Assembly: GCA_002787455.1 (NCBI GenBank)
Contig: PCWU01000011.1
Coordinates: 1-8,160, forward strand
Direction: 5' to 3'
Source: Gallionellaceae bacterium CG11_big_fil_rev_8_21_14_0_20_60_62
GTDB lineage: Bacteria; Pseudomonadota; Gammaproteobacteria; Burkholderiales; Gallionellaceae
Length of the DNA stretch: 8,160 nucleotides
Shown: one piece after another, positions 1 to 5,152 of the stretch
Position numbering within the stretch: position 1 is the first letter of the stretch
Layout: the number at the start of each line of letters is the position of its first letter
Translations under genes and position numbers: made by a program
Notes under the pieces: generated by a model
Told to the model about the DNA's origin: nothing
Seen by the model: the letters and a program-made list of their open reading frames with translations, nothing else
Database searches by the model: none

Positions 1-999
1 CATCGCGGCTTCGACCGCGCTGTCGCCGCCGCCGACCACGATGACGTGCATATTGCGGTATTGCTCCGGGTCAATCAGGCGATACACCACTTTGGGCAAC
101 TCTTCGCCGGGCACGCCGAGTTTGCGCGGGGTGCCGCGGCGGCCGATGGCAAGCAGCACGCTGCGTGTTTTGTATTCGCTTTGACTGGTCTTGACGATGA
201 AGCCGTTGTCGTACGGAGTCACGTTCTCCATGCGCTCGTTATAGTTGATCTTGATGCCGGTCTTTTCGATGATGCCCAGCCACCATTCCAGTAGTTTTTC
301 CTTGCACACTTCCTTGAAATGCATCTCGCCGACCACCGGCAGTTTGACCGGCGCGGTCATCGCGATCTTGTTGCGCGGATATTGGAAAATCGCGCCGCCA
401 AGCGAGACTTCCTGCTCCACAATCAGGTAGCGCAGCTTGTGCTGGATGGCACCCAGTGCGGCACCCATCCCGGCGGGGCCAGCGCCGACGATGACCACGT
501 CGTAATCGTTCGCGCTGCCTTTGAGTTTGACGATCGAATCCATCGCCTGTGCGCCCTGGCTGGCGGACTTGCGGATCAGTCCCATGCCCCCCAGTTCGCC
601 CGCGATGAAGATGCCTTTCACATTGGTCTCGAAAGCCGGGTCGACCTGCGGGATGTCCATGCCGCGTTTCTCGGTGCCGAACACCAGGGTGATCGCATCC
701 TGCGGGCAGGCGGCAGCGCATGCGCCGTGGCCGATGCAGTGGGTCGGGTTGATCAGTACCGCTTTGCCTTTGATCATGCCCAGTGCCTGTTCCGGGCAGG
801 CTCTGATGCAACTGCCCGAACCGAGGCATCGTACCGGATCGATCACTGGATGCAGTGAGGCGGGTTCGGTCAGTCCCTGGGAAATGGCTTCATTCATCTG
901 AATGACTGACTTTTTCTCGGATTTTTTTCGCCTTCCGACATAAAAGGTCAGAATGAAGATCAGCGGAATCAGGTAAATGGCGTAGTCCGGAATTGGCAT
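1..999 (-). CDS. Membrane-anchored ferredoxin-FAD/NAD(P) oxidoreductase (N-terminal 333 residues; 3' end outside window)
   Basis: The frame is open without a stop from ATG at 999 to position 1. A hydrophobic segment at residues about 6-21 followed by Arg/Lys (RRKK) suggests one N-terminal membrane anchor with the rest in the cytoplasm. Residues 54-110 form a two-cluster ferredoxin-like domain with C58, C64, C68-Pro and C88, C94, C98-Pro; the usual second Cys of each CxxCxxCxxxCP motif is Ser61 and His91. Residues 119-156 carry a GIFIAGE motif and a following helix that normally close the FAD domain of thioredoxin-reductase-like flavoproteins. The dinucleotide fold then begins (GAGPAG at 172-177), and a second NAD(P) site (GGGDSA at 323-328) lies at the edge. 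No redox-active CxxC precedes GGGDSA, so a plain thioredoxin reductase is unlikely; a YpdA/ferredoxin-NADP reductase-like activity fits better. The substrate is unknown. ATG 999 is the only start codon after the upstream in-frame stop, although no clear Shine-Dalgarno is seen. It is divergent from the cytochrome operon. Confidence 0.85.
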   Translation of the reverse strand, partial: MPIPDYAIYLIPLIFILTFYVGRRKKSEKKSVIQMNEAISQGLTEPASLHPVIDPVRCLGSGSCIRACPEQALGMIKGKAVLINPTHCIGHGACAAACPQDAITLVFGTEKRGMDIPQVDPAFETNVKGIFIAGELGGMGLIRKSASQGAQAMDSIVKLKGSANDYDVVIVGAGPAGMGAALGAIQHKLRYLIVEQEVSLGGAIFQYPRNKIAMTAPVKLPVVGEMHFKEVCKEKLLEWWLGIIEKTGIKINYNERMENVTPYDNGFIVKTSQSEYKTRSVLLAIGRRGTPRKLGVPGEELPKVVYRLIDPEQYRNMHVIVVGGGDSAVEAAM

Positions 1000-1110
1000 G
1001 GTGAATAGTCGACTGGATTGTGGGGAGTAGCGGGGTGGCAGACAGAGAATTGCACCTTTGGGTTCCTTTGTGCGGAACTTAATCCAAGGCCTAGCATCCG
1101 AGCCGCGGCG

Positions 1111-1139
1111 ATTCTACGCGGCGGCGGATTTTCCGACAA
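1111..1139 (-). promoter_or_regulatory. Candidate sigma70-type promoter for the minus-strand oxidoreductase
   Basis: Read on the minus strand, TTGTCG (1139-1134, four of six to consensus) is followed after 17 bases by TAGAAT (1116-1111, five of six). It would give a leader of roughly 100 bases before ATG 999. This is a consensus match only. Confidence 0.3.
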
Positions 1140-1190
1140 ACGGAAAGAAACACCGGCTAGGCGGCCGGGATGTTTTGAGCCGGATTCGGT

Positions 1191-1196
1191 TATGAT
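1191..1196 (+). promoter_or_regulatory. Candidate -10 box for the cytochrome operon
   Basis: TATGAT matches the -10 consensus at five of six positions and lies 33 bases before the TTG start at 1224, which would leave a leader of about 20 bases. No good -35 lies at the proper distance: TTGAGC at 1175-1180 is only 10 bases away. If real, it may need an activator. Confidence 0.22.
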
Positions 1197-1210
1197 GCCA
1201 CTCCCAATTT

Positions 1211-1215
1211 AAGGG
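1211..1215 (+). promoter_or_regulatory. Ribosome binding site (AAGGG) supporting a TTG start at 1224
   Basis: AAGGG ends 8 bases before TTG 1224. There is no ATG or GTG nearby in this frame that would retain the first membrane helix, so this site decides the unusual start codon. Confidence 0.6.
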
Positions 1216-1223
1216 TTACAAGT

Positions 1224-2123
1224 TTGACGCGAACAAAAAAACAATCCGAACACCTGCGCTGGGTGATCTTCATCAGCATTGTCGGCCTGATTACCTTCGC
1301 CGGCTATTTTGTGGTTTATCCGCAGACGCTGTACAGGCCGGGCGAGGAGTTGTTCGACTTCGGCTATAACCTCGGCCTGATCGGCGGCCTGATGATGCTG
1401 CTGCTGCTGTTTTACCCGCTGCGCAAACGCTGGCCGTTTTTGGAGAATTTCGGCTTTCTGCCGTTCTGGTTCAAGTGGCACATGGTGCTGGGTATTCTGG
1501 GCCCGCTGTTCATCATCTTTCACTCGACTTATCACGTGTACATCCCGTTCATTCACCCGACCGGCTCGCTCAATGCGGCAGTGGCGATGTACTGTATGCT
1601 GCTGGTGTCTGGCAGCGGCACCTTTGGCCGTTTCTTCTATACCAAGATTCACCACGGCCTGTATGGCCGGCAGGCGACGATGAACGAGTTGCAGGCCGAG
1701 ATGGCGCAGGCCGGCGAGGTCAAGTCGATGTTCGAGTTTGCCCCGGAGGTGGAACGCGCGCTGGAGGATTTTCGTGCCGGGGGGCTTCGCTACGCCAGGG
1801 AATCCGGTTACGGGTTTGCCAATTTCTTCAAGACAGGGTTACAGACTTTCAGTCTTGTCCGCCGGTTGCCGCGAGAATTGCGCGCGGTAATGCAGGAAAA
1901 GGCGCGGGCGGAGCATTTCACCCCCGCCCAGATCGCGGCAATGGAAAGCTTGCAGCAGGAATATCGCGAAAAGATCGTCACCTATGTCAAGGCCGTGCGC
2001 GACACGGCGCAGTTCCACACCTATGAGCGCCTGTTTTCCTGGTGGCACATTTTCCATATTCCGCTGGTGTTTATGATGGTGTTCGCCGCCGTCTATCACG
2101 TGTATGCGGTTCACGCTTACTGA
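1224..2123 (+). CDS. Inner-membrane protein, putative di-heme b-type quinone oxidoreductase of a porin-cytochrome complex
   Basis: This 299-residue protein has about five hydrophobic helices: residues 13-32, 46-66, 84-105, 113-138 and 273-297. The basic N-terminus puts its start in the cytoplasm, so the polar helical stretch 140-270 should be cytoplasmic. Helices 3 and 5 each carry a His pair 14 residues apart: H86/H100 and H278/H292. Both helices run inside to outside, so H86 and H278 lie near the cytoplasmic face and H100 and H292 near the periplasmic face. This is the spacing used for two b hemes in the bc1 cytochrome b family. H104 and H275 are further candidates. No CXXCH is present. It is the first gene of the operon and its TGA touches the next reading frame. 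The position matches the conserved inner-membrane protein of PCC3-type clusters. Electron exchange with quinone is inferred, and I cannot name a recognised family. Start is TTG. Confidence 0.85.
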   Translation: MTRTKKQSEHLRWVIFISIVGLITFAGYFVVYPQTLYRPGEELFDFGYNLGLIGGLMMLLLLFYPLRKRWPFLENFGFLPFWFKWHMVLGILGPLFIIFHSTYHVYIPFIHPTGSLNAAVAMYCMLLVSGSGTFGRFFYTKIHHGLYGRQATMNELQAEMAQAGEVKSMFEFAPEVERALEDFRAGGLRYARESGYGFANFFKTGLQTFSLVRRLPRELRAVMQEKARAEHFTPAQIAAMESLQQEYREKIVTYVKAVRDTAQFHTYERLFSWWHIFHIPLVFMMVFAAVYHVYAVHAY

Positions 2124-2141
2124 TTGAATAAAGACTTCGCC

Positions 2142-3959
2142 ATGTTGCCGCGCACACTTCTTCTGCTCTGCTTCCTCTTCACCCTGCCGTTGCAGGCGGG
2201 TGCCAATAAATTACTGATGCCGGGCGATGTCATCAAGGGGCACGTCAAGGAAGAAGAGAAGTGCGAGCTGTGCCACAAGAAATTCGACAAGAAGGCGCAG
2301 TCACAACTGTGCAGCGACTGCCACAAGGAGATCGGCAAGGATGTTGCGGACAAAACCGGCCATCACGGGCGCATTGACAGCGCCAAGGAATGCAAGGCAT
2401 GCCATAGCGAACACAAGGGGCGCGAGTTCAAGGCGGCCGCGTTCGAGCATGACAAGTTCGATCACAAGCTGACCGATTTCGAGCTGAAGGGCAAACACGT
2501 CGTGGGTGACAAGATCAAATGCGACAGCTGCCACAAGCCCGGCGTCAAGTTCCGCGATGCGCCCAAGGTCTGCGTCTCTTGCCACCAGAAGGATGACGAA
2601 AAGGCGCACAAGGGCAACTTCGGCAAGAAGTGCGAGACCTGCCACGTCGACAAGGGGTGGCCGGAAATCCTGTTCGATCACACCAAAAACACCAAATTCC
2701 GCCTGCTGGGCAAACACCAGTCGCCGCCATTGAAGTGTGTGGCCTGCCACAAGGGCGACCTGTACAAGGACAAGCTGCAGATGACCTGCGTCTCCTGCCA
2801 CAAAAAGGACGACGATAAGGCGCACAAGGGCAAACTGGGGCCGAAGTGCGAGACCTGCCACAGCGAAAAGGACTGGAAGACCACCAAGTTCGACCACGAC
2901 AAGACCAAATTCCCCCTGCTGGGCAAGCACCGGGAAGTGAAGTGCGACAAGTGCCACATCGACAAGAAATATAAGGGCACGCCCAAGCTGTGCAGTGCCT
3001 GCCACAAAAAAGACGACGACAAGGCGCACAAGGGTAATTTCGGCAGCAAGTGCGAAAGCTGCCACGTCGAGGACGACTGGAACAAGATCAAGTTCGACCA
3101 TGACAAGCAGACCAAATTTGCTCTGCTGGGCAAACACAAGTCACCGCCGCTGAAGTGCACCGCCTGCCACAAGGGCGACCTGTACAAGGACAAGCTGCAG
3201 ATGACCTGCGCGTCGTGCCACAAGAAGGACGACGACAAGGCGCACAAGGGCAACTTTGGCGTCAAGTGCGAGAGCTGCCACGTCGAGGACGATTGGAAGA
3301 AGATCAAATTCAACCACGACAAGCAAACCAAGTACCCGCTGTTGGGCAAACACAAGCAGGCGAAGTGCACCGCCTGCCACAAGGGCGATCTGTTCAAGGA
3401 AAAATTGCAGCAGGCTTGCATCAGTTGCCACCAGAAGGATGATGACAAGTCGCACAAGGGCCAGGAAGGCAAGAAGTGCGAGACGTGCCACGTCGAGGAA
3501 TCGTGGAAGAAGGCGGACAAGTTCAACCACAACCGCATGTCCACCTTCCCTCTACTCGGCAGGCACGGCATTGTCGCCTGCAAGAAGTGCCACCTGGCGC
3601 CCACCTTCAAGGATGCCAAGTCGGACTGCTGGTCATGCCATGAAAAAGACGATGCGAAAGTGCACAAGCGCAGATTCGGCACCGAATGCCAAGTCTGCCA
3701 TTCCTCCCGCGCCTGGGGGGCATGGGACTTTGATCACAACAAGACCAATTTCAAGCTGGACGGGCCGCACAAAAAGACCGCCAACAAGTGCTACGCCTGC
3801 CACAGCAAGCCGATGCCGGGCAAGGTGTTGACATCAACCGTGTGCGGCAGCTGCCACGCGCGCGACGACGTGCACAACGGCAGTTTTGGCGACCGCTGCG
3901 AGCGTTGCCATGAAGGCAACGACTGGAAGACGGTGCGGATGGGCGCGGCTGCGCGATAG
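2142..3959 (+). CDS. 24-heme lysine-rich c-type cytochrome, built from eight three-heme modules
   Basis: ATG 2142 gives 605 residues with a Sec signal peptide (hydrophobic 5-18, likely cleavage after AGA at 21); TTG 2124, directly after the previous stop, would add six residues and has no Shine-Dalgarno. There are 24 CXXCH motifs, the first Cys at 41, 57, 84, 127, 144, 164, 199, 216, 236, 268, 284, 304, 339, 356, 376, 409, 426, 446, 480, 496, 516, 550, 568 and 586. From residue 127 the spacing repeats as about 17, 20, 34: seven regular three-heme modules of about 70 residues after one irregular module. Most modules also hold three other conserved His (AHKG, F[DN]H, LLG[KR]H), enough for bis-His ligation of every heme. 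Lys reaches about one residue in four in the middle. No lipobox and no further membrane helix are seen. It probably acts in the periplasm or at the cell surface as an electron wire; which side cannot be decided here. Confidence 0.95.
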   Translation: MLPRTLLLLCFLFTLPLQAGANKLLMPGDVIKGHVKEEEKCELCHKKFDKKAQSQLCSDCHKEIGKDVADKTGHHGRIDSAKECKACHSEHKGREFKAAAFEHDKFDHKLTDFELKGKHVVGDKIKCDSCHKPGVKFRDAPKVCVSCHQKDDEKAHKGNFGKKCETCHVDKGWPEILFDHTKNTKFRLLGKHQSPPLKCVACHKGDLYKDKLQMTCVSCHKKDDDKAHKGKLGPKCETCHSEKDWKTTKFDHDKTKFPLLGKHREVKCDKCHIDKKYKGTPKLCSACHKKDDDKAHKGNFGSKCESCHVEDDWNKIKFDHDKQTKFALLGKHKSPPLKCTACHKGDLYKDKLQMTCASCHKKDDDKAHKGNFGVKCESCHVEDDWKKIKFNHDKQTKYPLLGKHKQAKCTACHKGDLFKEKLQQACISCHQKDDDKSHKGQEGKKCETCHVEESWKKADKFNHNRMSTFPLLGRHGIVACKKCHLAPTFKDAKSDCWSCHEKDDAKVHKRRFGTECQVCHSSRAWGAWDFDHNKTNFKLDGPHKKTANKCYACHSKPMPGKVLTSTVCGSCHARDDVHNGSFGDRCERCHEGNDWKTVRMGAAAR

Positions 3960-4010
3960 GTGGGGCGGACTTGAGTCCGGCAATGCAATCCCGGGTTGGG
4001 TGAATTTTTA

Positions 4011-4015
4011 AGGAG
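4011..4015 (+). promoter_or_regulatory. Ribosome binding site (AGGAG) fixing the start at ATG 4023
   Basis: AGGAG lies 7 bases before ATG 4023. A nearer ATG at 4018 is out of frame, and the upstream in-frame TTG at 3996 would place this site inside the coding region and add polar residues before the signal peptide. Confidence 0.75.
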
Positions 4016-4022
4016 CGATGTC

Positions 4023-5087
4023 ATGCAAAAAACAGGAAGAATTATTGCGGGGCTGTTTGCCCTTGTGCTGGCCCTGGCGTCGGCACACGCGACTGCCGCC
4101 CCGGCAGAGGCGGGGCGCGGCTTCAATCATGCGGCCACCGGCTTCCCGCTGACCGGCGGGCACGCGGCGGCGGCTTGTGAAACTTGCCACGTCGGCGGCC
4201 TGTTCAAGGGCACGCCGCGCAACTGTGACGGCTGCCATGCGATGGGCAAGCGGGTCATCGCCACGCCCAAGCCGAACAGCCATATCGTGACCGACGCGCC
4301 GTGCGAGAGTTGCCACTTTTACTCGCACTCTTGGCTGGGCGCGCGTTTCAACCACGGCTCGGCGGTGCCCGGCCAATGCCGCAACTGCCATTTCGGGCGC
4401 CTGGCCGAAGGCAAGCCGGCCAGCCATGCGACGGGCAACAAATCGACCCAGTCCTGCGATAACTGCCACCGCACTTTTGCCTGGTTGCCGGCGAGCTGGA
4501 ACCACAATGGCGTCAGCGCGGTTTGTTCGTCCTGCCACGGCTTTCCCGGCGATGCGCAGGTGACTACGCCAAACCGCAAGCCCGCTTCCCATGTCGCCCC
4601 GCAGATCAAAGGCACGGTGGAATGCGATTCCTGCCACAACTACGTCGCCTGGTTCCCCAACCGCTTCAAGCACAACACCGGCGGGCTGTGTTCGAGCTGC
4701 CACCTCAACGGGGCGCTGGCGCAGGGTCAACCCTCGGGCCACAGCGGCTTCAACGGCTGGCCGATGGAGTGCGATGAATGCCATACCACCACCACTGCCT
4801 GGCTGCCCGCGCTGGGGGCGTTGCCCTCCAATCACATTCCGTTCAATGCCGGTACCAAGTGCAGCAGTTGTCATGTCGGTGGCACGGTGCGCACCGGCGC
4901 GACCCTGCATGGTTTTGTCTCTCCGGTGTGCACCACCTGCCACCTCAAGGGTGCGAGCAATTTCCTCGGCAACATTGAGCAGAAGAGTATCGGCCATGAG
5001 GGGATGAAATCCGGCGACGATTGCTCGCAATCCGGCTGCCATCGTCCGGCGGGCAACAGGGGGTCGTCTTTCATTAACTGGGATTGA
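4023..5087 (+). CDS. 12-heme c-type cytochrome (11 CXXCH plus one CX4CH)
   Basis: The protein has 354 residues with a Sec signal peptide (hydrophobic 7-20, cleavage probably near 23-26). CXXCH motifs begin at Cys 52, 68, 94, 119, 145, 168, 201, 223, 250, 280 and 303; a twelfth site, C334-SQSG-C339-H340, is the longer CX4CH form known from tetraheme cytochromes c3. The hemes fall into six pairs. Repeated elements are an [AN]SH or SGH before the first heme of a pair and an F/W-x-H before the second (for example FNH 109-111, WNH 159-161, FKH 215-217), probable distal ligands. The N-terminal module (FxH, LTGGH, CETCH, FKGTP, CDGCH) resembles the modules of the 24-heme neighbour, so the two are probably related. 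It is not lysine-rich. It lies 63 bases after that gene and 65 before the porin. A periplasmic or pore-inserted role linking inner membrane to outer-membrane pore is inferred. Confidence 0.93.
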   Translation: MQKTGRIIAGLFALVLALASAHATAAPAEAGRGFNHAATGFPLTGGHAAAACETCHVGGLFKGTPRNCDGCHAMGKRVIATPKPNSHIVTDAPCESCHFYSHSWLGARFNHGSAVPGQCRNCHFGRLAEGKPASHATGNKSTQSCDNCHRTFAWLPASWNHNGVSAVCSSCHGFPGDAQVTTPNRKPASHVAPQIKGTVECDSCHNYVAWFPNRFKHNTGGLCSSCHLNGALAQGQPSGHSGFNGWPMECDECHTTTTAWLPALGALPSNHIPFNAGTKCSSCHVGGTVRTGATLHGFVSPVCTTCHLKGASNFLGNIEQKSIGHEGMKSGDDCSQSGCHRPAGNRGSSFINWD

Positions 5088-5141
5088 GCGGAATGGTTTC
5101 CTGTCACCAGGGTGTGCTGATTGGACAACGAATTGATTTTT

Positions 5142-5148
5142 GGAGGGG
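5142..5148 (+). promoter_or_regulatory. Ribosome binding site (GGAGGGG) fixing the porin start at ATG 5153
   Basis: This strong purine site sits 4 bases before ATG 5153. The frame is open back to 5084, but the extra 23 residues would overlap the preceding gene and precede a normal signal peptide. Confidence 0.75.
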
Positions 5149-5152
5149 AACG

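Noticed and set aside
319..858. Plus-strand open frame of 179 codons
   Set aside because: It lies opposite the ferredoxin and FAD motifs of the minus-strand oxidoreductase, whose frame is continuous and contains recognisable sites.
2301..3137. Open frame of 278 codons on the minus strand opposite the 24-heme gene
   Set aside because: It is antisense to Lys- and Asp-rich cytochrome codons, which read as Leu, Val and Ala in reverse. It repeats with the cytochrome modules and has no ribosome site or recognisable domain.
2678..3682. Open frame of 334 codons on the minus strand opposite the same gene, rich in Leu, Ser and Trp
   Set aside because: This is another shadow: the CXXCH codons read as Trp-Gln/Trp-His repeats. 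The sense strand has 24 intact heme motifs and a signal peptide.
2142..3959. Regular repeats that might suggest a CRISPR-like or tandem DNA array
   Set aside because: The periodicity is in the protein (about 70 residues), repeats are divergent at third codon positions, and the frame is continuous.
3966..3979. Small hairpin CGGAC-TTGA-GTCCG between the two cytochrome genes
   Set aside because: Only five base pairs and no T tract; too weak for a terminator and operon spacing argues against one.
4008..5042. Open frame of 344 codons on the minus strand opposite the 12-heme gene
   Set aside because: The composition is Arg/Ala/Gly-rich without domain features; the sense frame has signal peptide, Shine-Dalgarno and heme motifs.
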